Below are positions 56,249 to 64,000 of a stretch of DNA of 64,000 bases, piece after piece; position 1 is the first letter of the stretch; every line of letters starts with the position of its first letter. The position numbers and the translations under genes were made by a program. Origin of the DNA: Pseudomonas viciae (GTDB lineage: Bacteria > Pseudomonadota > Gammaproteobacteria > Pseudomonadales > Pseudomonadaceae); contig NZ_CP035088.1 in NCBI RefSeq assembly GCF_004786035.1, forward strand, positions 708,001 through 772,000. Reading direction: 5' to 3'. The notes beneath the pieces were generated by a model, which saw only the letters and a list, made by a program, of their open reading frames with translations, was not told the DNA's origin and did no database searches.

Positions 56249-57607
56249 TCAGGCGCCGGCAATCAACTCCCGCGCCGCCTGGCTGTGATCGGCAATCAAC
56301 CCCTTCAAGTCCAACCCTTCGACCTGCCCATCGATCACCCGCCATTGCCCGCCGACCATCACCCGATCGGCCCGGTCCGCGCCGCACAGCAGCAGGGCCG
56401 AGATCGGATCGTGGCTGCCGGAGAAACGCAATTCATCGAGCTTGAACAGCGCCAGGTCTGCCTGCTTGCCCACCGCCAATTCACCGATATCGCTGCGTCC
56501 GAGCAGTTGCGCCGAACCCCGGGTCGCCCATTTCAGCACGCGTTCCGGGGTGATCGCTTGCGCGCCATAACGCAGGCGCTGGATGTACAGCGCCTGGCGG
56601 GTTTCAAGGATCATGTTCGAGGCGTCGTTGGAGGCCGAGCCGTCCACACCCAGGCCCAGGGGGGCGCCGGCGGCGGTCAGGTCCAGGGTCGGGCAAATGC
56701 CCGAGGCCAGGCGCATGTTGGAACTCGGGCAATGGCAGATGCCGGTGCCGGCGGCGCCGAGACGGGTGATTTCTTCAGGGTTGAAATGAATGCCGTGGGC
56801 CAGCCAGGTGCGCGGGCCGAGCCAACCGACGCTGTCCAGATAGTCCACGGTGCGCAGGCCGAAGCGTTGCAGGCAGAAGTCTTCTTCATCAAGGGTTTCG
56901 GCCAGGTGTGTGTGCAGGCGTACGTCGAGTTTTTCCGCCAGTTCAGCGCTGGCACGCATGATCTCGGGCGTGACTGAAAACGGCGAGCAGGGCGCCAGGG
57001 CAATCTGGATCTGCGCGCCGTCGCCGCGTTCATGGTACTGGGTGATCAACCGCTGGCTGTCGTCGAGAATCACCTGGCCCTGCTGCACGGTCTGCTGCGG
57101 CGGCAAGCCACCGTCGTCCTCGCCCAGGCTCATGGAACCGCGGGTCAGCATCGCGCGCATCCCCAGTTCACGGACACTTTGCACCTGCACGTCGATGGCA
57201 TTTTCCAAGCCTTCGGGAAACAGGTAATGGTGATCGGCCGCCGTGGTGCAACCGGAAAGCAGCAGCTCAGCGAGTGCCACTTTGCTTGCCAGGGCGAGTT
57301 TTTCCGGGGTCAGTCGCGCCCATACCGGATAGAGGGTTTTCAACCACGGAAACAGCGGCTGGTTCACCACCGGTGCCCAGGCACGCGTCAGGGTTTGATA
57401 GAAGTGATGATGGGTGTTGATCAGCCCCGGCAGGATCACATGCTCGCGGGCGTCGAAGACCGTATCGCATGGTTGGACGGGGTGTTGGCCGGCACTCAGC
57501 AGTTCGACGATCACACCGCCCTGCAGGACGAGGCCGCCACGGGCATCGAGGTCGTTGGCAGTAAAAATGGCGAGGGGATTTTTTAACCAGGTACGGGTCG
57601 CAGGCAT
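56249..57607 (-). CDS. 8-Oxoguanine deaminase
   Basis: This 452-residue amidohydrolase of the cytosine-deaminase-like group has metal ligands His66 and His68 (LINTHHHFYQ), LHTHLAET, WLAHGIHF and the Asp of LGVDGSASNDASN. The HHHFYQTLTRAWAPVVNQPLF-type start is typical of the enzyme characterised in P. aeruginosa (PA0142), which deaminates 8-oxoguanine to urate. It thus clears oxidised guanine and feeds purine salvage. It lies on the same strand as the nucleoside ABC genes, with SDR and MerR genes in between. Confidence 0.92.
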   Translation of the reverse strand: MPATRTWLKNPLAIFTANDLDARGGLVLQGGVIVELLSAGQHPVQPCDTVFDAREHVILPGLINTHHHFYQTLTRAWAPVVNQPLFPWLKTLYPVWARLTPEKLALASKVALAELLLSGCTTAADHHYLFPEGLENAIDVQVQSVRELGMRAMLTRGSMSLGEDDGGLPPQQTVQQGQVILDDSQRLITQYHERGDGAQIQIALAPCSPFSVTPEIMRASAELAEKLDVRLHTHLAETLDEEDFCLQRFGLRTVDYLDSVGWLGPRTWLAHGIHFNPEEITRLGAAGTGICHCPSSNMRLASGICPTLDLTAAGAPLGLGVDGSASNDASNMILETRQALYIQRLRYGAQAITPERVLKWATRGSAQLLGRSDIGELAVGKQADLALFKLDELRFSGSHDPISALLLCGADRADRVMVGGQWRVIDGQVEGLDLKGLIADHSQAARELIAGA

Positions 57608-57751
57608 GGTGGCCGGCTCCTCTGAAAGTGGGTTCAGGTTAGCCAGCTCAGTGATGCCCTGTCTGCTGATCCAGGGTCGCCGTTGGGTAGGGCGAGGTGC
57701 GGAGTTTACTCAGGTTGTGTTGCAGTTTTCCAGAGCCCGCCGAGATCAAAA

Positions 57752-57842
57752 TGTGGGAGCGGGCTTGATCGCGATAGCGGTAGGTCAGTCGACATCGATG
57801 TTGGATGTGAGACCGCCATCGCGAGCAAGCTCGCTCCCACAG
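57752..57842. repeat. REP inverted pair (REPIN) upstream of 8-oxoguanine deaminase
   Basis: TGTGGGAGCGGGCTTGATCG (57752-57774) and inverse arm (57819-57842). The spacer has GTCGACATCGATGTTGGATG, close to the spacers at 41555, 53577 and (inverted) 19649. The left arm has a TTGATCG variant of the TTGCTCG core. The rest of the 266-base gap holds no visible gene. Confidence 0.87.
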
Positions 57843-57873
57843 GGTTATCGGTGTTCCACAGGGTATCGGGTGT

Positions 57874-58560
57874 TTACCAGGGAATCGTCTCGCCCTTGTA
57901 GTTGACGAAATGATGTCCGCCCTTACCAGCGAAGGCATTCACCTGATCAATCAGGCCACGGGTGCTGGTCTGGACATCGATATCCGCCCCTTCACCGCCC
58001 ATGTCGGTCTTGACCCAGCCCGGATGCAGCGACAGTACCGTCAATGTCTGTTCGCCCAATTGAGTGACAAAACTATTGGTCATCGAATTGAGCGCCGCCT
58101 TGCTGGCTTTGTACAGCGCCAGTTCCGGGGCGTCGGGCATGGTCACGCTGCCCAGCACCGAACTCATGAACGCCAGCACGCCGCTGCCGTCGCGGATCTG
58201 GCCGACGAAGCGCTGGGCCAGGTTGATCGGCGCCACGGCGTTGGTGAAGAACAACTGGCCGACTTCGGCCAGCGTCGCGCCACCGGGACTCTGATTGTCC
58301 GGGCCTTTGACACCCGCGTTGATGAACAGCAGGTCGAAGGTTTCACCCTTGAGCTGTTGGCTCAGGGCGATGACGGCTTGCTGATCGTCCATGTCGAGCT
58401 TCTCGATCCGTACCGGGCCCAGTGCTTTCAACGCCTCTGCGTTCTGCGGGTTGCGCACGGTGGCGGTCACGTTCCAGCCATCGCTGAGCAGTGTCTTCAC
58501 CAGGCCGAGGCCCAAGCCTCGGGAGGCGCCGATGATCAATGCGTTTTTTGCCGAATTCAT
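57874..58560 (-). CDS. Short-chain dehydrogenase/reductase
   Basis: This 228-residue SDR has the NAD(P) glycine motif LIIGASRGLGLGLV, the INAGV version of NNAG, the catalytic Ser in FMSSVLGS and Tyr/Lys in LYKASKAAL, and then SLHPGWVKTDMGG. Arg in TVRNP suggests NADP preference. It resembles the CsgA/YciK-like short SDRs; the substrate is unknown. Met at 58560 gives the normal N-terminus. The MerR gene lies 23 bases upstream on the same strand, so both are likely cotranscribed. Confidence 0.9.
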   Translation of the reverse strand: MNSAKNALIIGASRGLGLGLVKTLLSDGWNVTATVRNPQNAEALKALGPVRIEKLDMDDQQAVIALSQQLKGETFDLLFINAGVKGPDNQSPGGATLAEVGQLFFTNAVAPINLAQRFVGQIRDGSGVLAFMSSVLGSVTMPDAPELALYKASKAALNSMTNSFVTQLGEQTLTVLSLHPGWVKTDMGGEGADIDVQTSTRGLIDQVNAFAGKGGHHFVNYKGETIPW

Positions 58561-58583
58561 GAAGGCATCCTTGAGTGAGAAGG

Positions 58584-58934
58584 TCACGGATTTAATGGAC
58601 AACGTTGCCCGAGCCGTTGTTTCAGCTCGTGACGCAACGCGTCGAGTTCGGTCATGCGGGTTTCGATCAGGTTCAGCTTGTCTTGCAGCAATTGCGCTAC
58701 GGCGCAGTCAGGGTCCTGCGCCTGCCACAGGGCGGCGACGCTGGCGCCGATCTCGCCCAGGGTAAAACCCAGGCGCTGGGCCGTCTTGATGTAGAGCACC
58801 AGTTGCACCATGTCGGCGGGGTAGTGGCGATAGCCATTGGCGCTGCGCTGCGCAGCGATCAGGCCGCGCTGCTCGTAGAAGCGCAGGGTGTCACGGCTGA
58901 CGGCGCAGGCTTGGGCGAGTTCACCGATGCGCAT
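58584..58934 (-). CDS. MerR family transcriptional regulator
   Basis: This 116-residue regulator has the N-terminal winged helix MRIGELAQACAVSRDTLRFYEQRGLI and the GYRHYPADMVQLVLYIKTAQ segment, then a helix and a short C-terminus with Cys only at position 111-112 and in DPDCAVAQ. It lacks the CueR/ZntR metal loop, so an organic or redox signal is more likely. The start at 58934 gives the family N-terminus; the frame upstream extends from a TTG at 58997. It is the first gene of the merR-SDR pair. Confidence 0.9.
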   Translation of the reverse strand: MRIGELAQACAVSRDTLRFYEQRGLIAAQRSANGYRHYPADMVQLVLYIKTAQRLGFTLGEIGASVAALWQAQDPDCAVAQLLQDKLNLIETRMTELDALRHELKQRLGQRCPLNP

Positions 58935-59015
58935 GGTGGGTCTCCGAAGGGCTTGACCTTGGAGCATACCCCAGGCTTTAGGCTCTTTGCTTCCCAATTA
59001 TCTGGAGCAAGGTGT

Positions 59016-59450
59016 ATGTGGACTTTGATGCAATATCGCCGGGTGGTGCGCGGCAGCGCCTGGTACGACCTTATCGTGTCGGCCGTGCTGGCCACGCCGT
59101 GGAGCTTTTCGGCGTTGCATAGTGTGTTGACGAGCATGGCTCAGCTATTTGACCTGCCTGGAGAACTGCCGCCGTTTGCGCCGGCGCATCTGCTGATGGT
59201 GAATCTGCTGGGCTCGATTGTCTGCGTGTGGTCGGTGCTGCGGATTCGGGATCCGCAGCCGCTGTATGGGCGTTATGACGCGGTGGGGCGGTTTTTGTTT
59301 TCGACCTGGATGCTGTATGCATTGCTTCATGGGGCCAGTGCGGTGTTGTGGGTTTTCCTGTTTTTAGAGGTGGTGTGGGGCGTCATGCAAATACTGCCCA
59401 TCCGTGGCGAGGGAGCTTGCTCCCGCTGGGGTGCGCAGCACCCCTCCTAA
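59016..59450 (+). CDS. Small membrane protein with REP-encoded tail
   Basis: This 144-residue protein has four hydrophobic segments: YDLIVSAVLATPWSFSALHSV, LLMVNLLGSIVCVWSVL, FLFSTWMLYALLHGASAVLWVF and the preceding amphipathic region. It has no named family that I can tell. A GGAG with AAGG lies just before the ATG at 59016. The last 17 residues (PIRGEGACSRWGAQHPS) are read from a REP element, so the original stop has probably been replaced. It is divergent from the merR gene. Confidence 0.7.
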   Translation: MWTLMQYRRVVRGSAWYDLIVSAVLATPWSFSALHSVLTSMAQLFDLPGELPPFAPAHLLMVNLLGSIVCVWSVLRIRDPQPLYGRYDAVGRFLFSTWMLYALLHGASAVLWVFLFLEVVWGVMQILPIRGEGACSRWGAQHPS

Positions 59451-59497
59451 GGAGGCGACTGCTGCGCAGTCGAGCGGGAGCAAGCTCCCTCGCCACA
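59405..59497. repeat. REP pair of the GTGGCGAGGGAGCTTGCTCC family
   Basis: TGGCGAGGGAGCTTGCTCCC (59405) and inverse GGGAGCAAGCTCCCTCGCCA (ending 59495). The spacer itself contains two small hairpins (GGGGTGCGCAGCACCCC and a CTGCGCAG core). This family is different from the GTGGGAGC pairs. The left arm lies inside the upstream coding sequence. Confidence 0.87.
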
Positions 59498-59504
59498 GGG
59501 TTTC

Positions 59505-60431
59505 TCAATGCCCCGCCTGCCAAGGCTGTCCCAGCGACACCGGCGCATACAGCCGCGTGCGCACCGCGTCCCGGGACAGCAACACCAGCACCACAATGGT
59601 CGCGACGTACGGCAGCATCGCCAGCAAGCTCGATGGAATCGCCAGCCCCAAGCCCTGGGCCACCAGGTGCAGGATGCTGGCGAGGCCGAACAGGTAGGCG
59701 CCCAGCAGCAGGCGCCACACCCGCCAACTGGCGAACACCACCAGCGCCAGGGCGATCCAGCCACGTCCGGCGCTCATGTTTTCGGCCCACATCGGCGTGT
59801 AGGCCAACGACAGATAAGCGCCGGCCAACCCGGCCATGGCGCCGCCGAACAGCACCGCCAGGGTTCGCACCCGCAACACCGGCAGGCCCATGGCGCTGGC
59901 GGCATCGGGATTCTCGCCGACGGCCTGGATGATCAACCCGGCGCGGCTTTTCACAATCACCCAGGCCACCAGGGCAAACAGCGCGAAAGACAGATAAACC
60001 AGCAGGTCTTGGGCAAACAGCATCCGCCCGATCAACGGGATTTCACTCAAGTACGGAATCGCCAGGGGCTCGAACCCCGCCAGCGGTTTGCCGACCCAGG
60101 CCGCCCCGACAAAACTCGACAGGCCCACGCCGAAAATCGTCAGCGCCAACCCGGTGGCCACCTGATTGGCGTTGAACACCAGCGCCACCAAGGCGAACAG
60201 TGCCGACAACAGCATCCCGGCGGCCATCGCCAGCAGCACACCGAGCCACAGGTTGCCGCTGTTGAACGCGACGATAAAACCCATCACTGCGCCGAACAGC
60301 ATCATGCCTTCCTGGCCCAGGTTCAGGACGCCGCTTTTCTCGCAGACCAATTCACCCAGGGCCACCAGCAACAAGGGTGTGCCGCAGCGGACCATGGCGT
60401 AGAAAATATTGCTCAACAGGTCGATATCCAT
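59505..60431 (-). CDS. Nucleoside-type ABC transporter permease (second)
   Basis: This 308-residue membrane protein belongs to the BPD_transp_2 (RbsC/NupQ-like) family with about nine membrane segments. Seen are VCEKSGVLNLGQEGMMLFGAV at the start, the loop GENPDAASAMGLPVLRVR (EAA-like coupling motif) and LFGGAMAGLAGAYLSLAY. It forms the channel of the importer with the other permease. It starts by a one-base overlap (TGATG) with the upstream permease, so they are coupled. Its 3' end abuts a REP pair. Confidence 0.93.
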   Translation of the reverse strand: MDIDLLSNIFYAMVRCGTPLLLVALGELVCEKSGVLNLGQEGMMLFGAVMGFIVAFNSGNLWLGVLLAMAAGMLLSALFALVALVFNANQVATGLALTIFGVGLSSFVGAAWVGKPLAGFEPLAIPYLSEIPLIGRMLFAQDLLVYLSFALFALVAWVIVKSRAGLIIQAVGENPDAASAMGLPVLRVRTLAVLFGGAMAGLAGAYLSLAYTPMWAENMSAGRGWIALALVVFASWRVWRLLLGAYLFGLASILHLVAQGLGLAIPSSLLAMLPYVATIVVLVLLSRDAVRTRLYAPVSLGQPWQAGH

Positions 60432-61537
60432 CACAGCGCTCCTGCCTGTACGGCGGTGGTTCGTGCGCGCCGGGCCCAGCGCAGGTTCAGGCGCGGCCGA
60501 TACAGGATCAGGACGTCGCAGGCCAACAGGAAAAACAGCATCATCCCCTGGAACAGTTGGGTGATCGCTTGGGGCAGATTGAGCGACATTTGCGCGCTCT
60601 CGCCGCCGATGTACAGCAATGCCATCAGCAGGCTGGCGAACAGAATGCCGATGGGATTGAGGCGTCCCAGAAAGGCCACGGTAATTGCCGCGTAGCCGTA
60701 GCCCGGCGACACCTGCGGCACCAGTTGGCCAATCGGCCCGGTCACTTCGCAGACACCGGCCAACCCGGCCAGCGCGCCGCTGATCAGCAGCGCCAGCCAC
60801 ACCAGCGGCTTCTGGCGAAAACCGGCGAAACCGGCGGCGCGCGCGTCCAGGCCCAGTACCTTGATCTGAAAGCCGACAAAGCTTTTCTGTAGCAAGACCC
60901 ACACCGCCACCAGCGCCAGCAGGGCGAAATACAACCCGGCATGCACCCGGCCATCCTCCAGCAGCAACGGCAGGCGACTGGCTTCGCCGAACATCGCCGA
61001 CTCCGGAAAGTTGAAACCCGCCGGGTCTTTCAGCGGCCCGTGCACGCAAAACAACAGCAGGTTCAGCGCGATGTAATTGAGCATGATGCTGGTCAGGATT
61101 TCATTGGCATTGAAGCGCGTGCGCAGCCACGCCGTGAGCCCGGCCCAGGCCGCACCGGCGAGGGTGCCGGTCAGCAGAATCAGCACCAGTGCCCAGCGGC
61201 TTTGCAGGCCGATGATGTTTACCGCCAAGGCGCTGCCGGCCAGGGCGCCCAGCAGCAGCTGGCCTTCGGCGCCGATGTTCCAGACCCGCGCCTGATAAGC
61301 CACCGCCAGGCCGAGGGCACACAGCAGGATTGGCAAGGTCTTGACCAGCCACTCGGACACCCCGTACAGATCGCTGATCGGCGCGATCAGCAAGGTGAAC
61401 AACGTTTGCAACGGGTCATGCCCAAGCGCGATGAACAGCAGCGAGCCACAGCTCAGGGTCAATACAGCGGCCAATAGCGGCGAGCACCAGAGCATCAGGC
61501 GCGATTGCTGGCCACGGGGTTCGAGAGAAAGCAGCAT
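60431..61537 (-). CDS. Nucleoside-type ABC transporter permease (first)
   Basis: This 368-residue partner permease of the BPD_transp_2 family has RVWNIGAEGQLLLGALAGSALAV, the EAA-like QIKVLGLDARAAGFAGFRQ and SGALAGLAGVCEVTG. It is longer than its partner because of an extended N-terminus (first hydrophobic segment at about 17-38). ATG at 61537 is chosen because it leads straight into the first membrane segment. The ATPase gene lies 11 bases upstream. Confidence 0.93.
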   Translation of the reverse strand: MLLSLEPRGQQSRLMLWCSPLLAAVLTLSCGSLLFIALGHDPLQTLFTLLIAPISDLYGVSEWLVKTLPILLCALGLAVAYQARVWNIGAEGQLLLGALAGSALAVNIIGLQSRWALVLILLTGTLAGAAWAGLTAWLRTRFNANEILTSIMLNYIALNLLLFCVHGPLKDPAGFNFPESAMFGEASRLPLLLEDGRVHAGLYFALLALVAVWVLLQKSFVGFQIKVLGLDARAAGFAGFRQKPLVWLALLISGALAGLAGVCEVTGPIGQLVPQVSPGYGYAAITVAFLGRLNPIGILFASLLMALLYIGGESAQMSLNLPQAITQLFQGMMLFFLLACDVLILYRPRLNLRWARRARTTAVQAGAL

Positions 61538-61548
61538 GTAAAACTCCG

Positions 61549-63102
61549 TTAAACCGGCGTGGGGGCGGGGGATTGAGGCGCGTCGAACTGGCCGGCCATC
61601 CAACCGCCGACGTCGCTGAGCCGAGTCTCGACCGTGGGGCGCAAGGCCGACAGACGCCCGCCGCACAAGGCTCCGAGGCGGTCGCTGATCTGAAACAGTT
61701 CATCGAGGTCTTCGGAGATCACCAGAATCGCCGCGCCCGCATCGCGCAAGGCAATCAGCGCGCGATGGATGGTCGCCGCCGCGCCGACGTCCACGCCCCA
61801 GGTTGGGTGAGCGGCCACCAGCAGTTTGGGCTGTTGAAGGATTTCTCGGCCGAGAATGAATTTCTGCAGGTTGCCCCCCGACAGGCTGCGCGCCGGGGTC
61901 TTGGTGTCGGGTGTCTTCACACCAAAACGCCGGATGATCTGCTCGGCGAGATCCTCGACCTTGCTGCGTCGAATCAAGCCATGGCTGACCAACCCCTGTT
62001 GGAAGGCGCTGAGCAAAGCGTTATCCGCCAGGCTCATTTGCGGCACCGCTCCGTGGCCCAGGCGTTCGGCCGGGACAAACGCCAGCCCGCGCCGGCGACG
62101 GGCATCGGGGCGCAGGTGCGCCACGGGTTGGCCGTCGAATCGGATCGTTTCGCCTTGCTGGCGGGCAAGCTGTATTTCTCCGCTGAGCAACGCGAGCCAC
62201 TCGTCCTGACCGTTACCTGCCACCCCGGCGATACCGACGATTTCGCCGCTGCAAACCTCAAGGTCAATGTTGCGCAACGAACAGCCGAACGGGGCCGGGT
62301 TGTGCCAGGACAGCTTGTTGATCTGCAGGAAGGCTTTGTCTGCGCTGACCTTGGGGTAGTCCGTGATCAGCCCGGCCGCTTCGCCGACCATCAACTGCGC
62401 CAGTTCCCGATCCGAGCATTGCGCCGGTGTGCAATGCCCCGACACTCGTCCGCCGCGCAGCACCGTGGCGCTGTGACACAGCGCCCGCACCTCAGCCAGT
62501 TTGTGGCTGATAAACAAAATACTGCAGCCCTCGCTCGCCAGATGGCGCAGGGTCACGAACAATTCTTCGGCTTCCTGGGGCGTGAGCACCGAGGTCGGCT
62601 CATCGAGAATCAGCAAGCGAATGTCCTGCATCAGGCAGCGGATGATCTCTACCCGCTGACGTTCGCCAATCGACAGGCTGTGGACCAGCCGCTGCGGTTC
62701 CAGCGCCATGCCGTAGCGCCGGGAGACTTCGCGGATCCTGGGTTCCAGTTGTGCCGGTGTACCGGCCGCCGCGCCCATGGCCAGGGCAATGTTCTGCGCC
62801 ACCGTGAGGGTTTCGAACAATGAAAAATGCTGGAATACCATGCCGATCCCCAGGCTGCGGGCCTGTGCCGGGTTGCGCAGATTGACCCGTTGGCCTTGCC
62901 AGATCACCTCGCCCGAATCGGCCTGGGTGACGCCGTAGATAATCTTCATCAGGGTGCTTTTGCCCGCACCGTTTTCCCCAAGCAGGGCATGGATTTCGCC
63001 GGGCTGGATATTCAGGTCGATGGCGTCGTTGGCCAGGCAACCAGGGTAGCGTTTGCTGATCTTGCGCAATTGCAGGCGCGCAATGGAATCGGGGTTGGAC
63101 AT
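61549..63102 (-). CDS. Nucleoside-type ABC transporter ATPase (two ABC domains)
   Basis: This 517-residue protein has two ABC modules. The first has Walker A LLGENGAGKSTLMK (about 40-53), a signature-like HSLSIGERQRVEI and Walker B LLILDEPTSVL. In the second the Walker A region is GIAGVAGNGQDEWLALL, the signature is RSLSGGNLQKFILGRE and Walker B reads LLVAAHPTWGVDVGAA with His instead of the usual acidic residue. Such asymmetry is normal for the YufO/RbsA family, where the first module does most hydrolysis. It is first in the ATPase-permease-permease operon, which lacks its binding-protein gene (see 53690-54772). Confidence 0.93.
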   Translation of the reverse strand: MSNPDSIARLQLRKISKRYPGCLANDAIDLNIQPGEIHALLGENGAGKSTLMKIIYGVTQADSGEVIWQGQRVNLRNPAQARSLGIGMVFQHFSLFETLTVAQNIALAMGAAAGTPAQLEPRIREVSRRYGMALEPQRLVHSLSIGERQRVEIIRCLMQDIRLLILDEPTSVLTPQEAEELFVTLRHLASEGCSILFISHKLAEVRALCHSATVLRGGRVSGHCTPAQCSDRELAQLMVGEAAGLITDYPKVSADKAFLQINKLSWHNPAPFGCSLRNIDLEVCSGEIVGIAGVAGNGQDEWLALLSGEIQLARQQGETIRFDGQPVAHLRPDARRRRGLAFVPAERLGHGAVPQMSLADNALLSAFQQGLVSHGLIRRSKVEDLAEQIIRRFGVKTPDTKTPARSLSGGNLQKFILGREILQQPKLLVAAHPTWGVDVGAAATIHRALIALRDAGAAILVISEDLDELFQISDRLGALCGGRLSALRPTVETRLSDVGGWMAGQFDAPQSPAPTPV

Positions 63103-63638
63103 GACAGGCTCGGGTCGATGGACATGAATGCCTGTGGATAAAGCAATTTCCTGGCCATCAGGTCAGGAAATTCGCGCTTGCCCCAAGGCACAGGCCTTCA
63201 GCGCATAACCGGACGGGTTTCACCGGCAGATGTCGGCACCGTATTGGGGCGCTCGGGTTGCGGCGAGCCCCGGTTTTGCCCGCTAATAGATGGTTAAAAA
63301 ATGAACAAGCGCTCGCGAGCCATGCCCTTCTTGGGGTCGAGGGAGCCATGAACGGGTTATCCACAGGTTGCTCCACAGTTATTGTGCGCAAGCCAGACGC
63401 TCGGGCATAAGCACTGTGCGGCTTTCTTCTAAAGGTGATAAACCGTTGCAAGCATCTGTTTTATTGAAAGAATTGTCGGATAAACGGGGCTTTGAATAAA
63501 AAATGAGCAACCCGCTCAAACCCGCATGACAGAAGGGTTACAGCCGGATGTGCTCAGGTTATCCACAGCCGGGTGCACAGTGGGTGTGGGCAAATTGCAA
63601 GTTTTGCGCGCGCCCCGAAAGGTGGCAGACCTTCGGTT
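63103..63638. other. 536-base noncoding region with three DnaA boxes
   Basis: No gene-sized frame with a plausible start is visible. Three perfect TTATCCACA DnaA boxes occur: 63133-63141 (minus), 63357-63365 (plus) and 63559-63567 (plus). An AT-rich stretch (about 63420-63515) lies between the last two. A perfect 9-bp inverted repeat is at 63145-63172. The region also holds the ABC operon promoter (near its left end). The role of the boxes is not known. Confidence 0.75.
63145..63172. promoter_or_regulatory. Inverted repeat upstream of nucleoside ABC operon
   Basis: AATTTCCTG (63145-63153) and CAGGAAATT (63164-63172), perfect 9-bp arms with a 10-base centre, lie 43 bases before the ATPase start. 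The spacing suits a dimeric repressor or activator site for the importer operon. Confidence 0.5.
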
Positions 63639-64000
63639 TCAACGCTCGAGCAGAATTCGCCCGCGGCTCAGGTCGGCCAGTTGTTTTTGTAATGTCTCGA
63701 TCTGCGCCTCACCCACGGCCAGCTGCATGTCCACGCCATTGGCCGTAAAGCTTTCTTCATTCACCAGCCCGCCACATTCGGCAACCCGCAGTTTCACCAG
63801 AGGCAGTTCCGCGAACCCGCAGGTGCAGCGAAGCGCCACCCGGCTGATCAATTCAATCTTGTCAGCGTTTTGCAGGCACTTGTTCGCGCCGCCGCCATAG
63901 GCGCGAGCCAATCCGCCCGTGCCCAACTGGATTCCGCCATACCAGCGGATCACCAGCACCACGACCTGGTCGCACGCCTGGGCTTCAATGGCCGCCAGGA
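63639..64000 (-). CDS. YigZ/IMPACT family protein (C-terminal part)
   Basis: About 120 residues are visible; the gene starts beyond the right edge. The conserved VVLVIRWYGGIQLGTGGLARAY identifies the IMPACT/YigZ family, followed by its C-terminal ferredoxin-like domain (DUF1949; CTCGFAELPLVKLRVAE, ESFTANGVDMQLAVGEAQ). Bacterial YigZ has no firm function; eukaryotic IMPACT binds GCN1 in the stress response. An internal GTG at 63962 is not the true start since the frame stays open to the edge. Confidence 0.9.
   Translation of the reverse strand, partial: LAAIEAQACDQVVVLVIRWYGGIQLGTGGLARAYGGGANKCLQNADKIELISRVALRCTCGFAELPLVKLRVAECGGLVNEESFTANGVDMQLAVGEAQIETLQKQLADLSRGRILLER

Noticed and set aside
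63301-63351. Mini-ORF of 16 codons (MNKRSRAMPF...)
   Set aside because: No ribosome site, very short, and inside the DnaA-box intergenic region; no support as a gene.
63103-63638. Main chromosomal origin (oriC)
   Set aside because: The dnaA, dnaN and rpmH genes that flank oriC in Pseudomonas are absent; three boxes alone do not show an origin.

Overview
This window reads as chromosomal DNA of a Pseudomonas from the P. fluorescens group. Reasons: high GC; close matches to pseudomonad housekeeping proteins; many REP elements of the type GTGGGAGCNNGCTTGCTCGCGA; and a gene order (retS, purD, purH, fis, dusB, zinc-ribbon protein, prmA, accC, accB, aroQ, ctpL, gcbA, DUF2333, Nudix, Sui1, speA) that I recall as P. 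aeruginosa PA4856 down to PA4839. Species was not determined.

Layout. 1-3160: end of an unknown gene, a MarC-type membrane protein, and a low-GC cassette of three co-oriented genes for related proteins of unknown function. 3199-28094: the conserved retS-to-speA block (signalling, purine synthesis, fis/dusB, fatty-acid initiation, shikimate, chemotaxis, c-di-GMP, polyamine). It is interrupted between prmA and accC by a 4 kb toxin-like gene (13088-17062). 28242-30343: a short VgrG and a DUF4123 adaptor chaperone with no effector after them. 30348-36000: MATE pump, small membrane protein, MazG-type pyrophosphohydrolase, CmoM, two DUF4136 lipoproteins. 34860-38475: MaoC / high-molecular-weight FabG / thiolase module for acyl-CoA chemistry. 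38462-41479: SBF-type transporter, AraC regulator, RIO-type kinase. 41670-45307: copper module cueR-copA, a small secreted protein and copZ, with two near-identical CueR operators. 45403-51489: two MFS transporters, a quinone-oxidoreductase-like enzyme, and LysR and ArsR-type regulators. 51544-63102: purine-salvage region with adenine deaminase, Fe(II) oxygenase, BMP-type nucleoside-binding protein, 8-oxoguanine deaminase and a nucleoside-type ABC importer (two permeases, ATPase); a Ca2+/H+ antiporter, an SDR, a MerR regulator and a small membrane protein lie among them. 63103-63638: noncoding, with three perfect DnaA boxes. The window ends inside a YigZ/IMPACT gene.

How it works together. 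RetS (Gac/Rsm control), GcbA (c-di-GMP) and CtpL (chemotaxis) form a lifestyle-switch neighbourhood beside housekeeping operons. The copper genes form one CueR regulon. The purine genes form an import-and-deaminate salvage route.

The most striking item is the 1324-residue protein at 13088-17062. Its middle resembles Pseudomonas DUF6543 'dermonecrotic toxin domain' proteins. Its C-terminal part carries a Cys-x16-His signature that aligns, without gaps across the motif, with the active site of the chemoreceptor glutamine deamidase CheD. It may be a toxin that deamidates a host or competitor protein. Second is the three-gene unknown cassette at 916-3160. Third is the DnaA-box cluster near the right end. 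All assignments come from reading the sequence; no search was run.
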